Positions 1 through 11,416 of a stretch of DNA of 64,000 bases are shown piece by piece. This DNA is from Terebella lapidaria (Eukaryota; Annelida; Polychaeta; Terebellida; Terebellidae). The stretch covers positions 26,220,481 to 26,284,480 of the forward strand of contig OX424561.1 of the NCBI GenBank assembly GCA_949152475.1. Reading direction: 5' to 3'. Made by a program: the position numbers and the translations under genes. Each line of letters opens with the position of its first letter. The first letter of the stretch is position 1. The notes beneath the pieces are model-generated. The model worked only from the letters and a program-made list of their open reading frames with translations. It was not told the origin of the DNA and did no database searches.

Positions 1-854
1 ACCTTGAAAGGTCAAAACAGCCATTTTTGGGTCGAAAAACGCTCAAATTTGCACCTGGTCTGTATTTTCTCAAAAACTGTCTGATCAGTTTTGAGATTTT
101 TGCTTAAAAAGATTCCTCTCATATACCTCTGTGACATGTATAAGTTTTGTTGCCCTTGAATTGCCGATCTCAGTGTGGCGGCCATTTTGAATTTTTGACG
201 AGTCGGCGAGAAAATTTTTTTCGCCCCAAATCACATTACTATCCATTTTGGGCCATTTCTAGGCAAAAAAAAATTTTCACCCTTTGAAAAAATTTTGGAC
301 TTAGAAAATTTTCGCCACTTTCTTCCTTCATAATGGGAGCTGTCCGGACTGTACTCATAGAACGCTTGAAGATAGAGCTTAGAAATTGGCACTTTCAAAT
401 GGGAAGTCATATATGGCGACTTGTGTGGTGACCTTGAATCTGACCTTCGATGACCTTGAAAGGTCAAAACAGCCATTTTGGGGTCAAAAAATGCCCAGAT
501 TTGCCTCTGTAGATGGAATGCTTGCAGAGAGAGCTCATGTTATGAACAGGAAGACATATATGGCACAACTAATGATGACCTTGAACTTGACGTCAGATGA
601 CCTTGAGTGCCAAATGTCTGACTTGGAATGTGTAAATTGACCTGAGCGGCCTAAACAATTCCACCCAACATATAGAATATCAAATGCCGCACACATACAT
701 GTAATGGTAACATCGAAGTTCATACGGATGACCTTGATTGGGATTTACACTGCGAACCTTGATTGGTAAATCTCAAGGTCTGTAACCTGCCAATGCTGCC
801 ATGGTCAAACCAAAATTGTCCGGTAACCTATCTTAGCCTTTGGGCTAATTTTTT
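1..854 (+). mobile_element. Family-1 satellite-bearing Helentron-like element, 3' part
   Basis: This is the 3' portion of a repeat that recurs at 9926, 11417, 13811 and 31713. It contains the shared phrases (gaccttgaaaggtcaaaac, atggcggccattttg, 'tgaccttgaatctgacct') and ends with the family's 3' signature. That signature is the subterminal repeat TCCGGTAACCT at 819-829, followed by the hairpin TTAGCCTTTGGGCTAA at 833-848 and a T-run. The 5' end lies outside the window. No credible coding sequence is present. Class assignment (non-autonomous Helentron/HINE-like) is inferred from architecture only. Confidence 0.6.
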
Positions 855-2030
855 CTTATGTACTTAAGGAGGTTTTTAGAGCTTGTTAAACAATCGTTTT
901 TCCGAATTTTTTCTTAGGCGGGAAGGTGTAATGTATAACTGTGTGCATTTGGCAAGCCACTCGAGAGAAGACTTTGAACGCGTGAACAGCAAGTTTGAGG
1001 AAAACTATATCGGATGCCTGAACCACCGTCTTTCGGCAGTATTGCAGTATTTGGACACAAAAACACTATAGGAAACTACAGTACGAATTGGATGGATCTT
1101 ACTCATGAATATATAAGGAATTTACATCACATCATAATTTAATGCTATTCTGTATAGTGTGAGCCGCTGTGATCGCGCTTGACGAATACAGTCTACCACG
1201 TTGTGAGCATCGCGACGAGCCAAACCTGGTTGGTGCTACGTGTCGAGCCGCACGCTTGCGAAGATTTGTATGTATCGTAAACTTTTTACCTTGTGTGGCC
1301 TTTTAGCACTTCACACAAAGTTTGTTCAGAACCTGTCTATATTGCATCGAATATATTCAGTAACTCCATATTTTCACAATCGGATGATATTTTGAACCAT
1401 TATCTCGTGTGTCGAGACGGACTTTGAGTCGCTTGAAGGTCCGAAGTGTAGCCCCAAATTGACCTAAAATAGCCTTGGATGCACAAATTTGACCCTTGAG
1501 AAAAATGCATATGGATACAGCTTGTGTAGGTAATACGAGCATAAAATCAGTCGTATATATATATATAGGCTCATTCCTACAGGCTCATTCCAATAGGTTC
1601 ATGATACATTATCAAGCCCTTTCCAGAACCGTTTTGTCTGTAAAAGGCTAATTTACACATTTAAGGTCGATAAGGCTTTTGGATTTAACATTCAAATTCA
1701 TGTTACGTCAGGTTGAAGGTCGAGAAAATATCCGCAATATATGACATCACTTATGCTCATAATACAATTTCAACCTCTCTATGCAGTCGATCGGTACACA
1801 TGTCATTTCAAACATTTAGTTTGGACGTGACTTACCAGCCATGTTCTTCTGATGTCAAGTTCAAGGCCATCGAACGAGATGTCATATATGATTTTCTATA
1901 TGCTCATGGACCAGCCTAAACTTTGTCTTTAACTGTTTAGTATGCAGAGCATAATTTGCACATTTGATGTGACCTTTGAAGTTATCCGTCAAGTTACCTT
2001 GCAAACTTCAAGCCACCGGAATATCCGCTT
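855..2030. other. Repeat-rich stretch without a recognisable gene
   Basis: No coding region is supported. A more GC-rich patch at about 1150-1265 has no recognisable identity, and there is a short TA microsatellite near 1555-1566. From about 1640 to 2030 the sequence matches 7105-7290 (shared order: 'tatgctcatg', 'ccagcctaaactttg', 'caaacttcaag', 'aatatccgc'). This is therefore a dispersed repeat, cut at about 2031 by the inverted-repeat complex. Confidence 0.5.
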
Positions 2031-2075
2031 TAAGCCCCAGTCCCATATAAGGCCGGTGCACTGCGACAATATAAC

Positions 2076-2249
2076 AATAACGATGGTTTGCCAGGCGGTG
2101 TGGCGGTTTGAAGGCCCTCCTTGGTCCATTGGACGCCTGACAGTCAGTGTCTGCCCGAGCCTTGGCGAGGGCAGACAATGTCTGAAAGGCGTCCAATGAC
2201 CCAAGGAGGGCCTTCAAACCGCCACACCGCCTGGCAAACCATGGTTATT
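2076..2249. repeat. Near-perfect 174-bp palindrome (foldback MITE)
   Basis: The arm starting AATAACGATGGTTTGCC at 2076 is the reverse complement, with few mismatches, of the arm ending at 2249 (GGCAAACCATGGTTATT). Pairing continues inward through ACCAAGGAGGG-type sequence to an inner GTCTGCCC / GGGCAGAC hairpin around 'gagccttggcga'. Both strands give short ORFs that are only mirror images of each other. Confidence 0.85.
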
Positions 2250-2462
2250 ACTATTATTATCATTTTCATAGTCTGACTAGAACTTGAGACACTTGATAAG
2301 GACAGTAAACGTGTGTAGCATTTGACGGACGACTCAATTTTGCATTTTGTGTTTGACTGTTCCGATTGCTCTGATTCTCACTCTGGTCACAGCATACTCC
2401 CTCCGACGCACTATCATAAGGTATCAATTGCAAATAAATAAAACAGTCGTTTGGACTAGTTT

Positions 2463-2537
2463 CACAAGACGCGGGCGTCGAATGAAAGACGCTGGCGTCG
2501 AATGAAGAGCAGTTTCATTCGAGGCCCGCGTCTTGTG
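2463..2537. repeat. 75-bp imperfect hairpin
   Basis: The 23-bp arms at 2463-2485 and 2515-2537 (each containing CACAAGACGCGGGC or its complement) pair with one mismatch. The loop repeats part of the arm (GGCGTCGAATGAA). Probably a small foldback element or part of the surrounding insertion. Confidence 0.7.
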
Positions 2538-3378
2538 TTGGGTAGCCGAAAACGTTATTTGATGCCATCGGTTGCGTGAATAACATGCGTGTATTGTTTT
2601 GTTAACGGACATCACATCCGCAAAAATGATAATAATACACGGTGAAGCACGGCAGCTGGGCCTCCAAGATCGGGGTGCTCCGGCATTGACCGGCATGTGT
2701 TTTTCACCAAAAATCATCCCGTTTCACCCAGGTGTGTATTGAAGCCGGCGGTAGGACGGAACATCGCGGCAGATCAAGGTGGAGCCCCGGTGGTAGCCGG
2801 CACCAACACGATGCCAACACGGCGAATGCCAATGTACACCCGAAGGTCATCCCGGAGCTCCATTTACTATCCCGGACCATGCCGGCATCAACACGGCACT
2901 TCGCGGTGATAAGCACGTTGTACCCCGGCGTATGGTGGCCAATGCCGGAGCAACACGGTTGTAGCCGGCAGTAACACGATGTCCACACGGCGAATGCCGT
3001 TGTATCACGACTGAGCCCCGATAGAGCCCCGGCGTTTCATGTCCGTGATTTTGTGTTGTAATTATATTATATACAGATCATGTTTTTTTAGTTATCTTCA
3101 AAATTTAATTACCTGATTTTTTCATTGAGGGAACAACGCTCGAAATATTGCCTTTAGCAACGGTTGTTTCTATGGACCCAAACTTCATAAATATGGTAAT
3201 TTTTGGTCCAAACAAACAATAACGGGTATGTCTTTCATGTAAAAGATGAAATAATTTGATGATTTTAGATAATTTAAAACTTTTTTTTACCTTTTTAGTT
3301 ACGAGTAAAGGGCCTTAACAACGGCATTGCTATGGGCAGTATCTAAGGGATGGTTGCTGTAGCGATGTTCAACTCCAC

Positions 3379-4194
3379 CTAGCGTAATGGCTCGATTAAG
3401 CGCCTGTCCTTTAAAGATCGCCTCCCTCGAATGAGCGCCGGGGTGTACAATGTTTTTGACAAATACGCGCCTCCTTGAATGAGCGCCTCCCTTGAATAAG
3501 CGCCTCTCTCCAAAGAGCGCCGACATTGCACAAGAAATACTGTTTATATCAGTGATTAACGTCGTGTGGAAATGAAGGACACTTCAATTGCACTTTGGAC
3601 TAGCTTTTCATTCTGCTGGTAATTTACTGGGAAACGATATGTATGAACACTGGTAGCAATTTACAGCAGTAATAACTGTCAAGTTCAGGTTAAATTTCAA
3701 ATTTACAATCGGTAATTTGCCGTAGGCTTTCCCTGTTGGCCATGTTCGATTTCTATGCAATGCAAACTTTGTGTGATTGGAATAACATGGATGATGAATA
3801 CCACCGTTCAATGCGAATCATGCAGTGGTGGTTCTGAGATATGAACCGATTTTGCCCAGTGTTGGTGACATTCTTTTCTGGCACTCGACAGAACAGTTTT
3901 GTATTTATTACTCCAAAATTACTTACACACCAAGTTCTATTTGTCTGAAGGTCGTCTAATTGGCAATCAACTGATTAGTTTTATATTGACTTTGATATGT
4001 TAATTGCTATTAACACCAATTGAAGGCCTGAACATTGGCATTGACCGGCAATATATAGATCGTAATTTCAACCTGGAAAAGTTTGTTGTCAAATAAGCGC
4101 CTCCCCTGAATAAGCGCCTGTCTTGAAAGAGCGCCGGGGGGTAAAACTTTATTGACAAATAAGCGCCCCGGCGCTTAATCGAGTAATTACGGTA
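3379..4194. mobile_element. MITE-like insertion with 'cgattaagcgcc' terminal inverted repeats
   Basis: The left arm of the complex is interrupted exactly here relative to its inverted partner at 5235-5250. The terminal regions contain inverted copies of CTCGATTAAGCGCC. The interior has clusters of the short unit 'gaataagcgcct' (3415-3525 and 4094-4170) around about 560 bp of unique AT-rich DNA. No transposase. The short ORFs in it are made by the repeated unit. Confidence 0.65.
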
Positions 4195-6955
4195 CTTACG
4201 GTATATTTTTCATTGCAACGCCACATAACAATATATTTTTTGATATTATATGTAACGTATCCAGATTTAGCATCCAAATATAAGTAATTAAAATAGTTAT
4301 ATTGGTGTGACGTCAAGAATACTCAATTAGGTGTTAAATTTGGCGGGAAATAATTTGAATAAATCATCATAACTTTGGAACGAATGGAGATATCAACATG
4401 CTGTAAAAACCGCATTAGTTCACGCGATTCACTCTTTTTCATGTGCCAAAAATAATACATTTTCTCTTTGGACCAGACTCTAAAGTCGTTTCTGAATCAA
4501 ATACCACTTGTTTTTAGTTTGATTACCCAATATTGGTAATGTAAAGCTATAGTCCCATATAGGTGCCGGTGGAGCAAGGTGCATCCCGGAGGAATACCGG
4601 GGTTGAACGGCCTCTGCACCGTGTTGACGCCGTGTTGACGTCGGGACGAGTCGCGATGTGACGAGATATTCCGGGATTGAAAATGGTGCACCGCAGGTGA
4701 CCGTCAGTCAAGCCCGGAGGTTTTGGACTGTCAAAAACATCCGGGATCCACCGGCTCTGTGACTCTTTCCGGCATGCACCGTGTGAACGCCGTGTTGGCG
4801 ACGTGATGAAACGTAGCGGCGTCTGTGAGTTTCGGTTGACGCCGTGGTGGACCTGGGTCCCATAGATATTACATTACCAATATTGGATATTAGATAATCA
4901 AACTGAAAACAAGTGGTGTTGAATTCAGAAACGACTTCAGAGATAGAATCTGGTCCTAGTAGAAATTTTATAATTTTTGGCACATGAATAAAGAGTGAAT
5001 GGTGTGAACTAATGTGATTTTCAAAGCATGTTAATATCTCCATTCCTTCCAAAGTTATGATGATTTATTCAAATTATTTCCAGCTGAATTTAACACCTAA
5101 TTAAGTTTTATAATGAGTGTTCATGATGTCGCACCAGTATAACTATTTTAATTACTTACATGTTGGATGCTATATCTGGATTCGATATATTATCACAAAA
5201 TATATTGTTATGTGGTGTTGTAATGAAAAATATACCGTAAATATGTGGAGTTGAACATCGCCATAGCAACGAGCCTGCCCATAGCAATGTCGTTGCCAGG
5301 GACCTTTATTCATATTTAAAAAGATAAAAAAATTCTAAATTATCTAAAAAGATAAAATTATTTCATCTTCTTCATGAAAGACATACCCATTATTGTTTGT
5401 TTGGACCAAAAATTATCATATTCATGAAGTTTGGGCACATAGCAACCACCGTAACGGTTGTTAAGGCAGTATTTCGGACGTTGTCCCCTTGGTGAAGAAC
5501 TCAGATAATTAAATTCTGATAATTCTTAATGACAAATGTGACGAAATAGTTATTAATACTCAAAATGTAAATAAAAGGTCAAATATCACGCATTATATGT
5601 TACTAATTATCTTACAATACTGGTGTGACGTCATGAACACTCATTATAATACCTAATTAGGTGTCAATTTTGGCGGGGAAAGTTGAGATATCGGCATTAT
5701 GTAAAAACTGCCTTAATCCATGCGTTGCACATGCCAAAATTAAGACAATTTCCATTACGACTGTACCCCCACTTCAACTTTAACACTAGCACTTTGTATT
5801 TCAACAATAACAATGGCACTATTACCCCCATTTACCAGTAAATAACTCTGGCATACGCACATGCGAAACTTGCGTAATTCAATAACTCCAAAGGGTACAT
5901 TGGGGGAGCTAATATTGTTATGTAGGCACCAATACCGAGAGGAAACAGACCCGCAGTTTTCTTTTACGGGAATATAATTTTGAGGTTTTGCTACTACCGC
6001 CAAATGCGAATAATAATTTCAAATCAGTTACTGTATGGACCTTCATATTGACATTCTTGTTTTCCTAATCATTTCGGAATACTTTCTTCCAATTTATAAT
6101 ACAATTTATTGCAGTGAAACAAATTTAATTTATAAATGAAAAAAAAAAAACTTTACCAGGCGTTCAAATATTTATTATGAATATAACTAAAGACATGATA
6201 TGTATTTAATTACAACACAGAATCAAGGCCATGAAACGCCGGGGCTCAGTCGTGATACAACGGCATTCACTGTGTGGACATCGTGATACTGCTGGCTACA
6301 ACCGTGTTGCTCCGGCATTGGCCGTCATACGCCGGGGTACAACGTGCTTGTCACCGTCAAGTGCCGTGTTGATGCCGGCATGATCCGGGATATTGAATGG
6401 TGTTCCGTGATGACTTCCGGGGTACATCTGCGTTCGCCGTGTTGACATCGTGTTGGTGACGGCAACCACCGGGGCTACACCTTGATTTGCCGTGATGTGC
6501 CGTCCTACCGTCGGCTTCAATACACACCGGGGTGAAACGGGATGATTTTTGTGAAAAAGACATGCCAGTCAATGCCGGAGCATCCCGATCTTGGAGGCCC
6601 AGCTGCCGTGCTTTACCGTGTATTGTCGCAGTACACCAGCCTCATATGGGACTGGGGCTTAATATCTATGGGACCCAGGTCCACCACGGCGTCAACCGAA
6701 ACTCACCGGCGCCGCTACGTTTCATCACGTCGCCAACACGGCGTTCACACGGTGCATGCCGGAAAGAGTCACAGAGCCGGTGCATCCCGGATGTTTTTGA
6801 TAGTCCAAAACCTCCGGGCTCGACTGACGGTCACCTACGGTGCACCATTTTCAATCCCGGAGCATCACGTCACATCGCGACTCGTCCCGACGTCAACACG
6901 GCGTCAACATGGTGCATAGGCTGTTCAACCCCGGTATTACTCCTACATTGTTTTT

Positions 6956-7633
6956 TGGTAGGATACCAAGTCGGACCACATTAGTTCTATTAGAATGTTT
7001 TATGATACCCTACATATCAGGACATCCAAAAAGGAAGTCACATACGGCGATTCCATTAGTGACCTCGAATTTGATTTTCAATTACATTGGAAGGCCATTT
7101 TAGCTTAAGCTGCCATATGAGACTTTTTATAATGCTCATGATACCAGCCTTAACTTTGTTTATTGCAGTTTGGTTTGCAGACCAATTTGCACGTTTGAGG
7201 CCGGATGATGGGATGTGACCTTCGAAGTTTCCTCTCAATGTCATCTGGAGGCAAACTTCAAGTCCACCAAAATATCCGCCATATGTGACTTCCTATAGGC
7301 GCCTAATAAAATTTAGTAATATTCGTTTTTGGTAGGATACCAAATTCCTATGTTTTCAATAACTTGGTTTGTATTTCCGAACTGTGAAGACATTTTTCTC
7401 ACCTAAAAAAATAGGTTGGACCACATCAGTATTAGTAGAATGGCATTTTGATACCCTTTATATCACTGACAGGACATCCAAATGGGAAGTCATATGATGA
7501 TTCCATTAGTGACCTTAAATTTGACTTTCAATGACCCTGAAAGGTCGAAGGAGCCATTTCAGTCGGGAAACAACCATTTTTTTTTGCACTGTTCACCTTT
7601 CCGGTAAACCTTTCATAGCTCTTGTGTATATTT
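6956..7633. other. Dispersed-repeat stretch, two direct copies of a ~380-bp unit
   Basis: The segment beginning 'ttttttggtaggataccaa' near 6952 recurs near 7328. The common phrases (ggaccacat, gatacc, aggacatccaaa, gggaagtcat, gattccattagtgacc) appear in the same order both times. Part of the unit also matches 1640-2030. No gene is seen. Confidence 0.5.
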
Positions 7634-9783
7634 TACCCTCGCCCCGATAGAGGAGAGGGTATTGCATTTGGTTTTGTATGTATGTATGTTTATATGTATG
7701 CATGTATGTCTGTCCGGGCATGTATCGGCTTGAAAATTGATAGGATGAATTGATATCCCCGTGGCTCGGTCCTCCTGGATTTCGGCACGTTGGTCATGCT
7801 CACTCGGTTTTTCTAGCAAAACCAAACGCTCGTGTCACCCCTACAGGATTCTGGGATTGCACTGAAAAGTAGTTCATATCGCCTCGTGCAAGCTACATTC
7901 AAAACAAATTGTAAACAAAACAAACCCAGGCATATGCTACTTATACTTCGCAGATAATCTGTGCAAAGGACAAAACATTGGGAAATACATACATTAATGT
8001 GACACATTCGATACAGATAACATCTACTATGTGTCATTTCTAAGAACTTCCTTGTGCGGAAGCACAAACATACAATGTTTTGATCGGCGGTTATTCGTTC
8101 CTACGCTCCTGAAATTTCAAGAGTGATGCGGGTGATACGAGGGTCTGGTTTGAATGAAAAAAAGCGACCTAGACGAGGCTGCGATTTCGGAGGAAATTGG
8201 GTAAAAGTGTTTGCCATGGCAATAAATTGAGTGAAAATTACATTTTTGGCCATAATTTCTGAACAAATCAGTGTAGAAACTTCAAGCTAGGCTCATATTG
8301 TAGGGCAATAGCAAGCGCATAAGATATGACCTTGACCTCGACATTTGACCCTGATCTTGGAGAATTCGCCAGATGTCAAGATCAAGGTCATTAGTAAATC
8401 TTTGCGCAGCGTATCGAGTAGTATATTGTTGGAAAGGTTTTGAGCCCACAATTTCAGATATACCTTATTTGTGGCGCTACGACGTATAGTGATGTCACAT
8501 TGACGTTATAAACATCGAATTCCCGATATTCCAAAATGCCATAACTTTGTAAAGACGGCATGAAATCGTTCCAAACTTGATTGCATCTTACAGGCCTTGA
8601 ACCCGATAAGATGGCCTATCAAGGTCAAGGTCATGGTCAAGGTCACTTAAAAACCCCGTTAAAATACATTTTAACCTTTTCACTACTCATGGTTACGCTG
8701 CGTAACCATACCACACCCCTCCTGCTGTACTGATGGTTACGCTGCGTAACCATAACTTTGACAACCAATAGATGTATAGGTAATTGTCCACTGATTGTAT
8801 TTAATGTTTTATATACCCAATAATGTACCTACACGCTAAACTAGCACATACATTTTGCCACCGATTGAAATTTAGAAGCTTAACTGACTGTTTAGTTAAT
8901 TGAAAAATTAACATGTCATTAACCTTGTGACGTCACAAGTACCGATTGCAATGAGTCGGACTACTGACATTTTTCACAAAAACCTTAATATCTCCATAAC
9001 TAATCAAGATACTGACATGCTGTAAGCATTATCAAAACCCATGATATTCACTTCATCACAAATATAGAAGATTATAAGTACTCAAGTAAAAGGTATTGGA
9101 TTATATCTCACTACAAATTCGAATATGGCTATATGATAAAGAAAAATGGAAGAAAGAAAAATTCTGTTTGGTCCCCAGAATGTTTTCTTGTTTCCACGAT
9201 AACCGATGAAATGGGGTACTATAAGGAAATAGCACACTATAAAATGACTTTTATGTTCACATCTACATGTAATTATTCTGAAACATCTTTAAATAAAAAT
9301 AATCAAACCTATAGAAATCTTATCAATTCATACATGATTCGGTTTAGTATGGAGGTTGAGGGGTGTGTCAGTAGCGAAAAGGTTAATTAATGAGTCCGTG
9401 TCAAAGCGAGATGGAGAGATACGGTTGCATCATAACATGCAGGAAAGGAATTTGCAGTCAAAGGTTATTCAAATTTTTAAACTCACGAGGAATATCACGA
9501 GGAAGGTCTTGAGCCCCAGATTTCGGATATTTCTCATGTTCAGCGCTACATCATACAGTGACAACACGATGAAAGTGAAACTTCGTATGCCTCTTATAAA
9601 CGATTCGTGTTTTTCTCTTTTTAGTTTCGGTCAGTAACAAAGATATAAAAAAAAATTTAAAAAAAATAAAAAATTTTGCTGTATTAAATATGTGTTAATA
9701 GATTGCTGTGTTAAAAAATGTGTTCAACCTGTACATTGACTGAATCAGTGGAGCGAGGGTTTGCAATCTCTGATTGTCTTGTT
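7634..9783 (+). mobile_element. Family-3 satellite-bearing element, copy a
   Basis: It starts with TACCCTCGCC followed at once by the inverted GAGAGGGTA (a 5' hairpin). It ends with GCGAGGGT at 9753-9760 and the tail 'ttgcaatctctgattgtctt', both shared with the copy at 25557-26954. The 5' ACCCTCGC and 3' GCGAGGGT are inverted repeats. The interior contains a TATG microsatellite (about 7675-7710), a decayed X-box-like TTGCCATGGCAA (about 8211-8222), four close AGGTCA-type half sites (8618-8646) and two perfect 21-nt palindromes. No transposase or other credible coding region. The ORFs at 9133-9637 have no recognisable domain. Confidence 0.6.
8689..8753. repeat. Two copies of a perfect odd 21-nt palindrome
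   Basis: Positions 8689-8709 and 8733-8753 are identical. Each is ATGGTTACGC, a central T, then the exact reverse complement GCGTAACCAT. Their starts are 44 bp apart, on the same face of about four helical turns. This could be a dimeric protein-binding site or a remnant of a foldback element. Confidence 0.85.
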
Positions 9784-9970
9784 CTGTTCCCGGCCATAGT
9801 ATCGGAAAGGGTGGATCATGAAACAAAACATACAAAATTTTCAGACTCGTTGCAATAGACAACGTCTCAGAGATACAGGTACATGTATGTTGGGTGAACT
9901 TAGCCTTTGGCCTGTTTTTTTTTTTAGGTTACCGGACCTATGGTCCGATAACCTATTGGCATGGCGTTGC

Positions 9971-9979
9971 GTCCGTCGT

Positions 9980-10026
<47 letters not shown>

Positions 10027-10047
10027 CGTCGTCGTCGTCGTCGTCCA
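9971..10047. repeat. (GTC)n trinucleotide microsatellite
   Basis: About 24 near-perfect CGT units with two CCGT interruptions, inside the 5' block of a family-1 element. A shorter related GTCGGC-rich run is at 11850-11885 in the next copy. It produces poly-Ser, poly-Arg and poly-Asp reading frames that are not genes. Confidence 0.95.
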
Positions 10048-10379
10048 CATTTTTATCTTTTTTGTTTACAGGCGAATTTTTCTGAAATTTTGCACAAAAA
10101 TACTTAAAAATAATTCAAGAAGGAGGTATTTTTTAGTTTTTTGATTTTCACATTTTTTTTCAAAATGGCGGCCGTTTTCGACGAAAAATGCCTGATTTTG
10201 GATTTGGCCGCCATTTTCTCAAAATCTGTTCAGTAACTTTTTCTCTTTTTGATAAATAAGACTCCTCATATGTACTCCTATGATGTCTATAAATTTCGTT
10301 GCGCTTGAATCGCTCGAAGTGGGCCATTTTGGCCCAAACTCGGCCCAAATGGGACTTTCCCATGTTAATATCTCACTTA

Positions 10380-11330
10380 ATATTGAAATTAGAGACTAGG
10401 AATGAATTGTGGACATATAGGAAATGATATATGCTGAATATTTTCGTGACCTTGAATTTGACCTCTGACCTCAGTTTCAAGGTCACAGGACAAAATGGCT
10501 TATATCTCGCTTATTATCGACTCTACAGCTTGAGAATCAATTGTGGACATATAGGAAATGATATATGCTGAATATTCTCGTGACCTTGAATTTGACCTTT
10601 GACCTCATTTTCAAGGTCACATGACAAAATGGCTAATATCTCGCTTATTATCGACTTTACAGTTTAGGAATCAATTGTGAACATATAGGAAATGATATAT
10701 GCTGAACATTTTCATGACCTTGAATTTGACCCTGACCTCATTTCCAAAGTCACAGGACAAAATTGCTAATATCTCGCTTATTATCGACTTCACAGCTTAG
10801 GAATCAATTGTGAACATATAGGAAATGATATATGCTGAATATTCTCGTGACCTTGAATTTGACCTTTGACCTCATTTTCAAGGTTACAGGATAAAATGGC
10901 CAATATCTTGCTTATTAGCGACTTTACAGCTTAGGAATCAATTGTGAACATATAGGAAATGATATATGCTGAATATTCTCGTGACCTTCAACTTGACCTT
11001 TGACCTCATTTTCAAGGTCAACAGGACAAAATGGCTAATATCTTGCTTATTATCGACTTTACAGCTTAGGAATCAATTGTGAACATATAGGAAATGATAT
11101 ATTCTGAATATTTTAATGATATTGAATTTGACCTTTGACCTAAATTTCAAGGTCAGTCATTTTATTTTCAAAGTCAGATTACAAAATGGCTTATATCTCG
11201 CTTATTATCAAATTTACAGCTTAGGGGTCCATAGTGAACATATAGGAAATGATGTATGCTGAATAGTTTGGTGATCTAGAATTTAACCTTTGATCCCATT
11301 TTCAAGGTTAGAGATATGGCGATTTCAGTG
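10380..11330 (+). repeat. 134-bp tandem repeat array of family-1 element
   Basis: About seven monomers with start points 134 bp apart (for example 10812 and 10946). Each contains 'gaacatataggaaatgatat', 'tgaccttgaatttgacc', 'tttgacctcattttcaaggtca' and 'tattatcgactttacagctt'. Each well-preserved unit holds TGACCTTGA, a perfect DR1 nuclear-receptor site (AGGTCAAAGGTCA on the minus strand) and TCAAGGTCA. Similar arrays occur at about 12240-13440, 15955-16870 and, interrupted, 32090-34430. Confidence 0.9.
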
Positions 11331-11416
11331 GTCACCTTGAATTTGACTTTCAACTTTCTCGGCTTAACTCTGTATATTTCTCCGGTAACCTTACTAGCCC
11401 ATTGGGCTAATTTTCA

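Larger units (their letters stand above)
2074..2637. mobile_element. Composite insertion of about 560 bp in the left arm
   Basis: In the inverted copy near 6612-6620 the flanking sequences are contiguous (rc: gcgacaata then cacggt). Here they are separated by about 560 bp, with ATA/AATA on both sides as a possible target duplication. The insert begins with a long palindrome (2076-2249). It then continues with a segment whose ends are inverted copies of TATTATTATCATTTT (about 2251-2266 and 2622-2637), so it is probably two MITEs side by side. No coding potential. Confidence 0.55.
2033..6955. mobile_element. Nested long-inverted-repeat (foldback-type) DNA transposon complex
   Basis: The left arm (about 2033-4556) is reverse-complementary, in blocks, to the right arm (about 4872-6659). 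Block 2638-3060 matches 6617-6190, block 3090-3378 matches about 5520-5240, and block 4195-4556 matches about 5235-4872. The arms flank a GC-rich block (4557-4872) whose inverted copy lies at 6659-6950. The right arm has about 640 extra bases (5545-6185) that partly repeat arm sequence. The left arm carries two insertions (2074-2637 and 3379-4194). The GC-rich blocks are built from short CACGG/CCGG-containing words, such as GCCGTGTTGACGCCGTGTTG, in an AT-rich background. No transposase is visible, so the superfamily is unknown. Confidence 0.6.
9926..11415 (+). mobile_element. Family-1 satellite-bearing Helentron-like element, complete copy b
   Basis: The 5' end is a palindrome at 9926-9954 (arms AGGTTACCGGACC and GGTCCGATAACCT, loop TAT). 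After a CGT microsatellite and a non-repeated block (9960-10375) come about seven 134-bp monomers (10380-11330). The 3' end is TCCGGTAACCT at 11381-11391, the inverted repeat of the 5' AGGTTACCGGA, then the hairpin TAGCCCATTGGGCTA at 11395-11409. This order (5' hairpin, central tandem repeats, subterminal inverted repeat, 3' hairpin, no coding) is known for non-autonomous Helentron/DINE-1-like and bivalve pearl-type elements. Placing this family there is an inference. Confidence 0.65.

Noticed and set aside
1989-2217. Overlapping short frames on both strands with similar ends
   Set aside because: They mirror each other because the DNA is a 174-bp palindrome.
6296-7103. Several frames of 70-150 codons with repeated HQHDVNTANADV-type text
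   Set aside because: They are translations of the GC-rich CACGG/CCGG repeat blocks, and equivalents appear in every frame of the inverted copies.
9133-9637. Two overlapping 85- and 93-codon plus-strand frames
   Set aside because: Low-complexity, Asn/Lys/Thr-rich, inside a non-coding repeat element, with no homologue recognised.
9818-10144. Open frames encoding poly-Ser, poly-Arg and poly-Asp
   Set aside because: They are three frames of the CGT microsatellite at 9971-10047. There is no domain outside the run.
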